Source of the DNA: Paenibacillus illinoisensis NBRC 15959
GTDB taxonomy: Bacteria; Bacillota; Bacilli; Paenibacillales; Paenibacillaceae
DNA length: 64,000 bases
NCBI RefSeq assembly: GCF_004000925.1
Contig: NZ_BIME01000009.1
Location: forward strand, 186,001 to 250,000
Direction: 5' to 3'
Shown: positions 35,343-44,900 of the stretch, one piece after another
Numbering within the stretch: the stretch's first letter is position 1
Layout of the letters: the number at the start of each line of letters is the position of its first letter
Position numbers and translations under genes: made by a program
Notes under the pieces: model-generated
Told to the model about the DNA's origin: nothing
What the model saw: the letters and a program-made list of their open reading frames with translations, nothing else
Database searches by the model: none

Positions 35343-36644
35343 ATGAAAAGAATGACAAAGTTGACGTTGCTCATGCTGATTGCTTTTTCGGTAATGCTCG
35401 CAGGTTGTGGCAACGGGGACAAGAGCGGCAGTCCGGTCAATACGGATGCTCAAACGGGCGGAGGAGAGGCTGCTGCAGGGGACAAAACCATCAAAATCTT
35501 TCAATTCAAAGTCGAAATTGCGGAAGCGCTTAACCGCCTTAAGGCAGAGTATGAATCCTCGCATCCAGGCATCAAGCTGGACATTCAGACGGTTGGAGGC
35601 GGCAGTGACTACGGTGCAGCACTGAAAGCCAAGTTTGCCGCAGGCGAACAGCCGGACATTTTCAACGTTGGCGGATACCGCGAACTGGACACTTGGCTTG
35701 AATATCTGGAAGACCTGTCAGGTGAAGCTTGGGCCAAGGATGTGCTTGAAGTGGCCAAAGAGCCAATGACCAAAGATGGTAAGCTCTATGGACAGCCGCT
35801 GGCACTGGAAGGCTACGGATTCATTTATAACAAAGACCTTTTTGAAAAGGCAAGCATTACTGAAATTCCAACAACATTGGAACAGTTGGATCAGGCCGCT
35901 CAAAAACTTCAGGCAGCCGGCATTACACCGTTTTCGAACGGATATCAGGAGTGGTGGGTGCTTGGCAATCATAACGTAAACGTTGCATTTGCAAATCAGG
36001 CAGATCCGGTAAAATTCATTCAAGGCCTAAATGAAGGTACAGAGAAAATTCCGGGCAACCAAGTGTTCACAGACTGGATGAACCTGCTTGATTTAACGCT
36101 GAAATACAGCAACAAAAACCCGCTTACTACCGACTACAATACACAGGTAACCCTGTTTGCAAGCGGAGAAGCAGCGATGATGCAGCAAGGGAACTGGACT
36201 CAAGTGCAGATTGATGGAATCAACCCCGACCTGAATCTCGGTATTCTGCCGATGCCAATTACGAATGAACCGAATGATAAATTGTTTGTCGGCGTACCTA
36301 ACTATTGGGTTGTAAACAAAAACTCGCAAGTGAAGCCAGAAGCGAAGGAATTCCTGGAATGGCTCGTAACATCCGATATCGGGAAACAGTACATGACCAA
36401 AGAGTTCAAATTTATCCCGGCGTTTAGCTCCATTCAGGCCTCGGAAGAGGATTTGGGCGATCTGGCGACAGAGATCATGAAGTACAGTCAGGAAAACAAA
36501 ACGTTAAGCTGGAACTTCAACCGCTTCCCGGAAGGTGTTCCACAGGAGTACGGCAGCACCATCCAGGCATATGTGGCAGGCAAATCGGATAAAGCCGGAT
36601 TGCTTGATGCCTTGCAGCAAAACTGGGACAGTCTGAAAAAGTAA
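35343..36644 (+). CDS. Carbohydrate ABC transporter substrate-binding lipoprotein
   Basis: This 433-residue protein has a lipoprotein signal peptide with lipobox LAGC (Cys22), a Gly/Asp/Thr linker to ~45, then a family-1 extracellular solute-binding fold (EYESSHPGIKLDIQTVGG, DIFNVGGYRELD, GYGFIYNKDLFEKA, EAAMMQQGNWTQ, GVPNYWVVNKNS). It captures the sugar outside the cell and delivers it to the two permeases. The 310-nt gap with hairpins upstream probably allows separate levels of binding protein and permease. A terminator lies at 36773. Confidence 0.93.
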   Translation: MKRMTKLTLLMLIAFSVMLAGCGNGDKSGSPVNTDAQTGGGEAAAGDKTIKIFQFKVEIAEALNRLKAEYESSHPGIKLDIQTVGGGSDYGAALKAKFAAGEQPDIFNVGGYRELDTWLEYLEDLSGEAWAKDVLEVAKEPMTKDGKLYGQPLALEGYGFIYNKDLFEKASITEIPTTLEQLDQAAQKLQAAGITPFSNGYQEWWVLGNHNVNVAFANQADPVKFIQGLNEGTEKIPGNQVFTDWMNLLDLTLKYSNKNPLTTDYNTQVTLFASGEAAMMQQGNWTQVQIDGINPDLNLGILPMPITNEPNDKLFVGVPNYWVVNKNSQVKPEAKEFLEWLVTSDIGKQYMTKEFKFIPAFSSIQASEEDLGDLATEIMKYSQENKTLSWNFNRFPEGVPQEYGSTIQAYVAGKSDKAGLLDALQQNWDSLKK

Positions 36645-36705
36645 AAATTTCAGAATGACGTTTATACGTAAGTGGAGATAGGAGATGGACCAGTATCACT
36701 AAATG

Positions 36706-36980
36706 TTATCCACAGAAAACAATATCCACAGGCCATCTAATTCCGTTCGACAATCCACTACCATGACTCATTCAATAGGTCAGCCAGAATATCGTTCTGG
36801 TTGGCCTATTTTTTTATTTTGAGAACCATCCGGAAAGGATAAAATGGCTATCTGTATTTCGATTGTGGATAACAACAATGAATATAAATAGGTAAGCTAA
36901 AACTTTAGCCTAGTACTTGATACTATATGTGGATATCCTTTGTGCATAAGTGTCTACATATGGATGAGAGCTGTGTATAA
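36706..36980. other. DnaA-box cluster 1
   Basis: Perfect 9-mers TTATCCACA at 36706-36714 and TGTGGATAA at 36864-36872. One-mismatch boxes are at 36722-36730, 36928-36936, 36941-36949 and 36972-36980. A terminator (36773-36818) lies inside. No replication gene is near. Confidence 0.55.
36773..36818 (+). terminator. Terminator after the sugar-binding protein gene
   Basis: AATAGGTCAGCCAGAA/TTCTGGTTGGCCTATT stem followed by TTTTTTA. Confidence 0.85.
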
Positions 36981-37015
36981 GTCATGGCTCGTGTCCTATT
37001 CTGCAAAAAGAAAAC

Positions 37016-37049
37016 TTGCAATGAAGTATTTAGTACTATATAGTTCTAA
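37016..37049 (+). promoter_or_regulatory. Promoter and TetR operator 1, abutting the TetR start codon
   Basis: TTGCAA (37016-37021), 17 nt, TATAGT (37039-37044). The 20-bp near-palindrome TTAGTACTA-TA-TAGTTCTAA (37030-37049) covers the -10. Transcription would begin at about 37051-37052, at the ATG itself. Confidence 0.6.
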
Positions 37050-37051
37050 AT

Positions 37052-37672
37052 ATGACAAATCAAACATCAAGCTCAGGTTCTGCCAAACCGAGAAATGCCA
37101 ATCCGGTCAACCGGACCAAGGCGGTCGAAGTGGCAGCGCAGTTATTTTTGCGTCAGGGATACAGCTATGTCAGCATGGATGAAGTTGTGCGAGCGAGCGG
37201 GGTGTCCAAGTCCAATATTTATTATCATTTTAAAAATAAGGAGGAACTGCTTCAGGCAGTGGTACAGTACTGGATCGCCCAGTATGAGTCACAAGTCTAT
37301 ATATTGCTCAGTCAGCGGGAAAGAAGCGTCGAAGAGCGCGTTAACTCGTTTATAGCCACGTTATCGGCAGGCATTAAAGGGCGCAATTTCGAAGGCAGCT
37401 GTCCTTTTATAACGCTCTATATGCAGACACCCGCTAGTGCCCCCGACGTGAAGGCCAGTATCTCCCGATTCTTCCGGGAATTGCAGCCCATGATCGAGAA
37501 GCTGTTTCAGCAGGGGGTGGACAGTGGAGAATTCCGTGAAGGCATGGATGCAGGGGCGGTTTCTTCGCTGTTTGTCGCCGCACTGGAAGGATCTCTGGTT
37601 CTGGCTGAGACCGCGCGGGATACCGGGATTATAGAACAAACGGCACGTACATTTTGTCAGATGCTTCGTTAA
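37052..37672 (+). CDS. TetR/AcrR family transcriptional repressor
   Basis: This 206-residue regulator has an N-terminal TetR HTH (~20-66, AAQLFLRQGYSYVSMDEVV then RASGVSKSNIYYHFKNKEEL) and a helical ligand/dimer domain of the TetR_C type (~85-200). ATG 37052 is the only sensible start, but no Shine-Dalgarno site precedes it, so the mRNA may be leaderless. It probably represses itself and the downstream fusion gene, since almost identical operators precede both. A terminator overlaps its stop codon. Confidence 0.9.
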   Translation: MTNQTSSSGSAKPRNANPVNRTKAVEVAAQLFLRQGYSYVSMDEVVRASGVSKSNIYYHFKNKEELLQAVVQYWIAQYESQVYILLSQRERSVEERVNSFIATLSAGIKGRNFEGSCPFITLYMQTPASAPDVKASISRFFRELQPMIEKLFQQGVDSGEFREGMDAGAVSSLFVAALEGSLVLAETARDTGIIEQTARTFCQMLR

Positions 37673-37688
37673 GCGAAGCTCTTTTTTT
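37663..37688 (+). terminator. Terminator overlapping the TetR stop codon
   Basis: GCTTCG-TTAAG-CGAAGC then TCTTTTTTT. The TAA stop (37670-37672) is in the loop. Confidence 0.8.
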
Positions 37689-37696
37689 GGATTTGA

Positions 37697-37716
37697 TTAG
37701 TACTAAGTAGTTCTAA
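37697..37716 (+). promoter_or_regulatory. TetR operator 2
   Basis: TTAGTACTA-AG-TAGTTCTAA is identical to operator 1 except for the central dinucleotide. It lies 17 bp before the start codon of the fusion gene, next to its ribosome site. A half-site TAGAACTA also occurs at 39773-39780, before the aminopeptidase gene. Confidence 0.7.
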
Positions 37717-37732
37717 TTAGGAGGAGAGAATA

Positions 37733-39700
37733 ATGAACGTGAATTCTACATACTTAAAAACAACTGACCAGGTACATACCCATAAGGTGGACTCAAGGGC
37801 TGCATCCATTATTTTTATGACAGGTAGCACCGGATTTATTGGCAAGGAGGCAGTGAAGCAGCTGGTCGATGAAAATCTGCATTTGCTACTGCTTGTCCGT
37901 TCAGAATCCAAAGCCAGACAAGGCCTGACTTCATACGGAATATCGGATTTCAGCAGAATTACGTTTGTACAAGGAGACTTATCGGTGAAGGGACTCGGTC
38001 TTAGTGCAGCGGATCATAGGCGCGTGCTGGAAGCAGACGTCATTATTCATGCTGGAGGAACGATGGATGTCACCCTGGGGCGCAAAGTGGCGGAACAGAT
38101 ATTCATGAATGGAGCACGAGAGGTTGCCGGGCTGGCTGAAGAGATTCAGCAGATTAAAGGTCTGAGGCATTTCATTCACGTCGTTGGATTCATGAGTCCC
38201 TATGGCCTGCGTAATGAGAAAGGTGAAGACATCCCCACTGGCAAGGTGGCCCCGAATGAAAGTGCATATGAAGAAATGAAGTTCCACGCCGATCTGTACC
38301 TCCGTGAGCATGCTGTAAAAAATCAATATCCACTTTCTGTTGTTAACCCAAGCACAGTCGTTGGACCGCGCCCCACAGGTGAGACTGAGCAAACAGGCGG
38401 TATCGGGCTGCTCATTCAGGCGATGCAAAAAAGACTTATGCCGGTTGTACCTGGAGGTTCGTCTTATTGGTTACCGTTAGTGGAAAATGATGTGGTTGGT
38501 CGGACTCTGGTCTTCCTGGCCAATGAGGCGTTCCCAACAGGCGGGACCTATCCGCTTCTGGCACGCAAGGAAACCAGTCCCAATATGAAGGAACTTCTTC
38601 ATCTTCTTGCGAAGCAGCTGGACGTGCCGAAGCCCAGATGGGCTGTGCCCTTATCCTGGATGCAATTCGCAATGAGATCAGGAGGGGCACGGATCAGCGG
38701 TGTCCCTGCAGAATCGGTTTCCTTTATTACAGAGAGAATATGGCATGTGGAAGAGACGGAAGATTTATTTAAACGCATGGGTCAAACATGGCCCGATATC
38801 CGGGAGCAGCTTCCATCGGTTACGGCGGATCTGGATTATCGCCTGAGCCTTCAACCTTACGAAAATCTCTCTTCCGGTTGGACTCGAACCCGGATAGGGA
38901 ACCTGGCAGCGCTTGGCTGGGAGGGCGAAGGTGAGCCGTGGCTGATCGTGCATGGAATGCTGAATTGTGCAGATGAAATGCTTCCTTTGGGAGAAGAGCT
39001 CCATCAGCTGACTGGAAATCCGGTTTGGCTTGTCGACCTGGCAGGGTTCGGACGTTCGGCTGTACATCAAGGGGAGGAGGCCTTTGACGGCCAGGTGGAT
39101 GAACTGGTTACGGCCATTGGCAAGTTTGAAGGTCCGATGAAGCTGGTAGGCCATTCCATAGGTGCGGCGATTGCATCTGCGGCGATGCAGCGCAGCGGAC
39201 GAATGGATATCCGTCTTGGTTTGCTTCAGCCTGTCGCTCACAATACGAATCCAAACATGCTGCGGTGGATCTCCCGTTTGCCCAGAGGAATGATGCGTAC
39301 CCTCCTCAGCCGAAGGTCGGAAAAAAGCTGGCGGCACATGTTAAATCCAAACAGCACTCAAGCTGAAGGAAGCATTACGGTATCTGCACTGGCAGGAAGA
39401 ATCAGGTCCAGTCTGCAGTCCCCCCGAATAGCGGGAGCACATGCCGACTTGCTACGATGGATTTACTCCGGCAAAATAAAAGGCAGCACCTTCACTTCTG
39501 GGGGAAGCACGTGGAATCGGGCAGACATTGCCAATAGTACATTGGTGGTATGGGCTGGCGAAGATACGGACTATCACTACCCTGAGGAGTTGAATCCACA
39601 GTGTAAACGAATCGACGTCCCTTATGGACACTACTTTCCGGTCTTTCAATACCAGGAAACGGCAGCAATTCTCGTCAAATGGGCGGATCCGAAACATTGA
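37733..39700 (+). CDS. Fusion of SDR (thioester-reductase-like) and alpha/beta hydrolase
   Basis: This 655-residue two-domain protein has an extended SDR at residues ~26-330 (TGSTGFIGKEAV; YEEMK as the catalytic YxxxK near 179; NPSTVVGPRP), similar to NAD_binding_4/acyl-reductase proteins. Residues ~385-655 form an alpha/beta hydrolase with nucleophile GHSIG (~474), acid in WAGEDTDY and His in YGHYFP. No signal peptide or membrane anchor is seen. The pair of activities suggests processing of an acyl or sterol-like lipid substrate, but that is inference. AGGAGG precedes ATG. It is controlled by the adjacent TetR through operator 2. Confidence 0.85.
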   Translation: MNVNSTYLKTTDQVHTHKVDSRAASIIFMTGSTGFIGKEAVKQLVDENLHLLLLVRSESKARQGLTSYGISDFSRITFVQGDLSVKGLGLSAADHRRVLEADVIIHAGGTMDVTLGRKVAEQIFMNGAREVAGLAEEIQQIKGLRHFIHVVGFMSPYGLRNEKGEDIPTGKVAPNESAYEEMKFHADLYLREHAVKNQYPLSVVNPSTVVGPRPTGETEQTGGIGLLIQAMQKRLMPVVPGGSSYWLPLVENDVVGRTLVFLANEAFPTGGTYPLLARKETSPNMKELLHLLAKQLDVPKPRWAVPLSWMQFAMRSGGARISGVPAESVSFITERIWHVEETEDLFKRMGQTWPDIREQLPSVTADLDYRLSLQPYENLSSGWTRTRIGNLAALGWEGEGEPWLIVHGMLNCADEMLPLGEELHQLTGNPVWLVDLAGFGRSAVHQGEEAFDGQVDELVTAIGKFEGPMKLVGHSIGAAIASAAMQRSGRMDIRLGLLQPVAHNTNPNMLRWISRLPRGMMRTLLSRRSEKSWRHMLNPNSTQAEGSITVSALAGRIRSSLQSPRIAGAHADLLRWIYSGKIKGSTFTSGGSTWNRADIANSTLVVWAGEDTDYHYPEELNPQCKRIDVPYGHYFPVFQYQETAAILVKWADPKH

Positions 39701-39816
39701 TTTCAACTTTCAGTACGAGGTGGGAATGTGCAGGATTCCCCTACAGATTGCCAAAGGCTTCATTCAAGCGTCTAGAACTATAAAGGGTTTTACCAATGAC
39801 AGGAGAGATTAGTGAA

Positions 39817-40764
39817 ATGAATCAGCAGCGTGTGGAGATCAGTAAAAATGTATTAATCGAATGCTTGGGACTGCGTGAGGGAGAGAATCTCGTGGTTGTG
39901 GCAGACGATGCCAAAAGGGAACTTGCAGAATCCATTTATGAAGCGGGGAAAGCACTTGGAGCGGAATCCGTGCTGATGATTATGGCGGAACGCAGCAGAT
40001 CTGGGGAAGAACCGCCAGCACCAATTGCACAAGCTATGATCCAAGCCGATGTAGCCGTATGCGTAACAAGATACTCCTTAACCCATACACAGGCCCGGAA
40101 ACAGGCCGCTGCATCAGGTACACGTGTCGCCACCATGCCAGGCATGACAGAGGATATGTTCATGAATGGTGCCATTACAGCCGAATATCCACAGGTGAAG
40201 GCACTGACCGAGAAGGTTACGGCTTTATTAACTGAGGGCAGCCAGGTCCGGATTGAAAAGGAAGGGCATAGTCTGTCATTCTCCATCAAGGATCGAAGCG
40301 GAGTACCCAGCACAGGGATGTATTTGAACCCAGGTGAATCGGGCAATTTGCCTTCAGGGGAGGCCTACATTGCACCGGTTGAAGGAATAGGTGAAGGCAG
40401 CATTGTCGTAGATGGATCTGTTGCGGGAATTGGAGCAGTCCGTGAACCGATGACTTTGAAGGTAGAAGAAGGCCGGCTGGTTTCGGCGGAGGGTCCGGAT
40501 GGACAACAGCTGCTGACGATGCTGGGCGAAGGGGATGGCCGTTATCTCGGCGAATTTGGTATTGGCACCAACAATAAGGCGCGAATTACGGGAGTCGTTC
40601 TGGAAGATGAGAAGGTGTATGGAACGATCCACGTTGCCTTTGGCAGTAACAACACATTCGGAGGGACGATTGCGGCAGGAGTGCATATCGATGCAGTAGT
40701 GCAGAAGCCTGATGTCTATATTGATGACAAGTTGATTATGAGACGAGGCGAACTGGTTAATTAA
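39817..40764 (+). CDS. M29-like leucyl aminopeptidase (AmpS/NicX-type fold)
   Basis: This 315-residue metal-dependent hydrolase resembles the thermophilic aminopeptidase M29 family and the NicX-like branch. Likely metal ligands lie in NLPSGEAYIAP (Glu), GEFGIGTNN (Glu) and TIHVAFGSNNTFGG (His) with HIDAVV (His, Asp). The start is set at 39817 because GGAGAG lies 10 nt upstream; ATG 39796 has no ribosome site. It may belong to the TetR regulon, since half an operator (TAGAACTA) lies upstream. It ends just before DnaA-box cluster 2. Confidence 0.82.
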   Translation: MNQQRVEISKNVLIECLGLREGENLVVVADDAKRELAESIYEAGKALGAESVLMIMAERSRSGEEPPAPIAQAMIQADVAVCVTRYSLTHTQARKQAAASGTRVATMPGMTEDMFMNGAITAEYPQVKALTEKVTALLTEGSQVRIEKEGHSLSFSIKDRSGVPSTGMYLNPGESGNLPSGEAYIAPVEGIGEGSIVVDGSVAGIGAVREPMTLKVEEGRLVSAEGPDGQQLLTMLGEGDGRYLGEFGIGTNNKARITGVVLEDEKVYGTIHVAFGSNNTFGGTIAAGVHIDAVVQKPDVYIDDKLIMRRGELVN

Positions 40765-40884
40765 TCAGATAAAGACAGCTGCAATCCACAGTGTGTCCAC
40801 AATGAGGGATAAATGAAGTAGATGTTTAAGGTTTTACGTGAGATTTACAAACAAGTACACAACATGTCCACATCAAATTGTTGT

Positions 40885-41017
40885 ATATCCACATACTTAT
40901 GCTCATTTATCCACAAACTGTGTGCAATATGTGCACAACTTATCCACATATAGGGTATAACTTGATCATTTTGGCGTGAATTTCACTCTCTTCAGCCAAT
41001 ATGGATAGTTATCCACA
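40885..41017. other. DnaA-box cluster 2
   Basis: Three perfect TTATCCACA boxes (40907-40915, 40940-40948, 41009-41017) and one single-mismatch box (40885-40893) all share one orientation. Weaker boxes lie at 40780-40875. The region is AT-rich and non-coding. Confidence 0.6.
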
Positions 41018-41028
41018 GTGTCACGTGC

Positions 41029-41073
41029 AAAAAAGACCAGAGATTTGGCATATAGCCAATCTCTGGTCTTTTT
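41029..41073 (+). terminator. Terminator-like hairpin after DnaA-box cluster 2
   Basis: AAAAGACCAGAGATTTGGC paired with GCCAATCTCTGGTCTTTTT (one bulge). It can end transcription from the aminopeptidase gene. Confidence 0.8.
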
Positions 41074-41282
41074 GATGTAGTTTACATTCGTTAGTTTACT
41101 TTATATCGATCTTATTTATCTTCCGTATTAAAACGACTGACTGGGCACTATTTTTCATGGCAAGCAGGGGCTTGATGGTTTAAAGAGCAAAGAAATAGGC
41201 GAGAGCCGCCAAAATCAGTGAAGCTCTAAATATTTCGTGGAAAATAGCCGATACACCAAGTAACCTTTAAAAGTGAGAGGGT

Positions 41283-41738
41283 ATGGGGACAACTATGAAT
41301 GAGGAAGCTCAAGTTCAATACATTAATTTTACAGTTGGAGATCAGTTTTTCGCGCTTCGCATTGAGGAAGTACATGAGATTATCAGAATGATTCCCGTGA
41401 CAACGGTTCCGTTCGGCAGTCCGGAGATCAGAGGCTTTGGCTCTCTGTACGGCAAGGTGGTTTCCGTCGTTAGTCTGCGGGTTCTGCTGGGCATGCCGGA
41501 TAAAGAAGACGATGCTTCTACGCGTATTATTGTCGTGCCGTATAAAGGAGGATATGTGCCTCTAATTGTGGACACGGTGGATTCTGTGGTGACCTACGAT
41601 CGGTTTGAAGAACCTGCAGAAGAGCATAAGCGTTTCATGACAGGTGTATTCAAAGAGATTGGACATGCCCCGGATCATACAGCGGGAATTTTGAACCTGG
41701 AAGTATTGTTGGGTATGCTGACAAGTTTAGGTGAATAA
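41283..41738 (+). CDS. CheW-like chemotaxis coupling protein
   Basis: This 151-residue protein is almost entirely a CheW domain: YINFTVGDQFFALRIEEVHEII, then a PFGSPEIRGFGSLYGKVVSVVSLRVLLG-like core (split) and IVVPYKGGYVPLIVDTVDSV. CheW links CheA kinase to methyl-accepting receptors at the membrane. No other chemotaxis gene is nearby, so it is an isolated paralog. ATG 41283 has GAGAGG only 3 nt away; ATG 41295 (MNEEAQV) is an equally plausible start. A terminator follows at 41787. Confidence 0.9.
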   Translation: MGTTMNEEAQVQYINFTVGDQFFALRIEEVHEIIRMIPVTTVPFGSPEIRGFGSLYGKVVSVVSLRVLLGMPDKEDDASTRIIVVPYKGGYVPLIVDTVDSVVTYDRFEEPAEEHKRFMTGVFKEIGHAPDHTAGILNLEVLLGMLTSLGE

Positions 41739-41786
41739 ATCGTTTGGTGTCATTTAAGTAGCAGGTGAAGACCTGCACAAAATCTT

Positions 41787-41827
41787 AATGTTCCTAATCC
41801 CATGCAGGGGAGAAGGAACATTTTTTT
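41787..41827 (+). terminator. Terminator after the cheW-like gene
   Basis: AATGTTCCT/AGGAACATT stem followed by TTTTTTT. Confidence 0.85.
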
Positions 41828-41957
41828 ATGCGAATTGAAGTGATCAGGAGCGTATCAGGAGATGAATAAAGCAATTTTTGTGCGTAAAGGTTTTTAAATC
41901 CGGGCATTTTCGTATATGATGGAGAGTAACAATGCGAAGGGATGACGGGAGACTGTA

Positions 41958-44900
41958 ATGATGCAATCGCTGTATGGAGTATGGCTTGGTGACGTATTTT
42001 TTTGTTTTTCCGGTGAAACATCGGAGCCGCGTGTGGATGCGTGGACTCACGTGGTAAGGAGGCTGAATTTTGGCGACGGAGGTCGTCTGTTTCAGCCTGC
42101 CGCTCTTCGCCTTGCGGAGCTGCGCTGGCCCAATCCGATGCGTAATGCTGCGGAAGCCAAGAGTACGAAGCGGCGCCAATTGCTTGGACGGACGCTGGAA
42201 GGGCTTGCGATCTCGCCCAAAGATACATTTAAACTGCTGCTTCATTGGGATGACAGCATATTGAAGGCCGCAGGGATTCAGGCAGGTGAGGAGATTCGCT
42301 ACTGGATAAAAGCAGCACAGTTCACACAGGAGCTGCTGCTGCGCGGAGAGATTGCTCCTTCTGCCGAATTTGCTGCCAAGACTGGGGCGCGGCGACGGAC
42401 GGGACAAGAAACGCTGACAGGGGTATGGCGACCTCGTCTGTCTCAGGAAGCAGATGTGGAACGTTTCCGCGAACTGGCGGAAGCCATGCCGCCAATCGGT
42501 TTGTCTGCACCTGGTGCATATGCTTCCTCCGAGCCGGAATCCCGGGAGGAGGCAGGTGCTGCTGTCCTGTTTTCATTCATGAGCGGCATGATTCATGCTG
42601 TCGTGACAGGAGAACTGGAAGGGATGGACAGTGACTTGTCAAGATACCGCACCCCGTTTCGGCGCGGATCTTCTCCTGCAGCCGAACTGTGGTGGAACAG
42701 CCTGATCTCGATGTTCCGTCCCGTGACTGTACAGGGGCCAACGGAGGAAATGGCAGAGCTGATCGAGACATTGCGAGAAGCAGGGGGCACAGGGATGCCG
42801 GTAATCGGCAGTGAGGAAACTGCCCCTGCTGAAGGGGAACTGAAGCTGGTGCTTCGGCTTGAACCGCCTATTGGCGAGCATGAAACGTTGTGGGGCATCA
42901 CCTTTTGGGCAGATAGTGCACAGGAGGCTGGGCTGAGATTGCCTGCACGAACCATTTGGGCTCATCCGGACCGGGACCTGGATCGGGGAAAGGTGCGCTA
43001 CGTATCTGCAGCAGAGCAGCTACTCATGGCCCTCGGTTATGCCAGTGAGCTGGCACCTGAACTGGAAATAGCCCTGCTTCAACCCCGTCCGGAAGGGATA
43101 AAATTGGAGCAGCAGTCCTTTTTTGAGTTTTTAACTCATGCGGTACCACGTCTACAGAAGGCAGGAATAACCGTACTTATGCCATCCCGCTGGAGTCGTG
43201 CGGGTCGGCGTAGAGCCGGGCTGCGTTTACAGATGCTCAATCGTGGCACGGAACGGGCGCCTGGCGCTCCGAATGCACTGGGGATGGAACAACTGGTTGC
43301 CTTCAAGGCGGAACCGATGCTGGACGGCAAACCTGTTACAGCGGAGGAGCTTGCTGCGTTAGCAGAAGCTTCGGTACCTTATGTGATGTTCCGCGGCGAA
43401 TGGATCGAAGTCGACACGAAGGAGATTCGCCAGGTTCTGCGTTATATGAAAAAAGAAGAAGAACAATACATGCCTTTATCCGAATGGCTTCATCTGGCTG
43501 CAGAGGAAGGCGAGGATGCAGCCTGGAAGGGATTATCCGTCTTTGGTGCGGAATCCGAAGGTCTGCTCTCCTTCCTGCTGGACGGACAGGTGCTTCGCAG
43601 TATCGAACCGCGTCAAGTGCCCGCGGAGCTGCATGGGGAACTCCGGCCATATCAGGAGCGCGGCTATCAATGGTTGTCTGCGATGCGTGAGCTTGGCTTC
43701 GGAGTTTGCCTCGCGGATGATATGGGTCTCGGGAAGACGATTCAGGTGATCACGTGCCTGCTCGACTTGAAACATGAGGAACAGCAGGCAGCGGTGGAAG
43801 AAGCACGTGAAAATGAAATGTATGGTTCAGGTGATCCATCGGAGTCTGGCGAGATTGTACCTGCAGAGGCCGCCAACTTGCCAGCACTCATCGTCTGTCC
43901 CACCTCTCTGCTTGGCAACTGGCAGCGTGAGCTCAAACGATTCGCGCCAAATCTGTCTCTGTACATCCATCATGGGGGACAGCGGCTTCATGGCAGTGCG
44001 TTTCAGGCCGAGGCACAGGCACATGATATCGTGCTGACGACCTATCATTTGGCTGGCCGGGACGGACCTGACCTTGCATCATTGCACTGGTCAACCGTGG
44101 TCCTTGATGAAGCGCAGTATATCAAAAACTATCGTACCAAGCAGGCACAAAGTGTGATGCGCTTATCGGCGCCTCACCGAATTGCGATGACCGGTACACC
44201 GGTCGAAAACCGTTTGAGTGAGCTGTGGTCCATTTTCCAATTCCTCAATCCTGGATATCTTGGAACGGCTTCATCGTTCCGCCAGCGATACACCGGAATG
44301 GGGACATCCGAAGAAAACAGCACGTCCCTGCGGGAGCTTCACCGGCTTGTTTCGCCGTTCATGCTGCGTAGGCTCAAAAGCGATCCGGACATCCGCAAGG
44401 ATCTGCCGGAGAAGCTGGAGCTGAAATCATACTGCTCACTTACACCGGAGCAGACGATTCTGTATCAACGTGTGGTGGATGACCTGATGGGTGGACTGGA
44501 TGGCAGAAACGGCATTGCCCGCAAAGGGATAGTATTGTCGTCACTCACCAAACTGAAGCAAATCTGCGACCATCCGGTACTGGCAGACAGCAGCCGCAAG
44601 GATCATGCAAAAGTGGAGGCATCCGGCAAAATGGAACGCTTGCTGGAATTGGTTGATGCGATCCGTGACAACGGGGAATCGGCACTCATTTTCACTCAAT
44701 ATGTGGCAATGGGCGAGCTGTTGGTATCGCGCCTTACGCAGCGTTATGAGGAAGAACCGTATTTCCTGCACGGCGGCGTGTCCAAGGCACAGAGAGACGA
44801 GATGGTGGAGACATTCCAAAAGGGCGAGGGTCCATCACTATTCGTTCTATCCCTCCGGGCTGGTGGGGTAGGTCTGAATCTAACGCGTGCCAGCCATGTC

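Noticed and set aside
36706-41017. Replication origin
   Set aside because: DnaA boxes are clustered but no dnaA/dnaN and no obvious unwinding element were seen.
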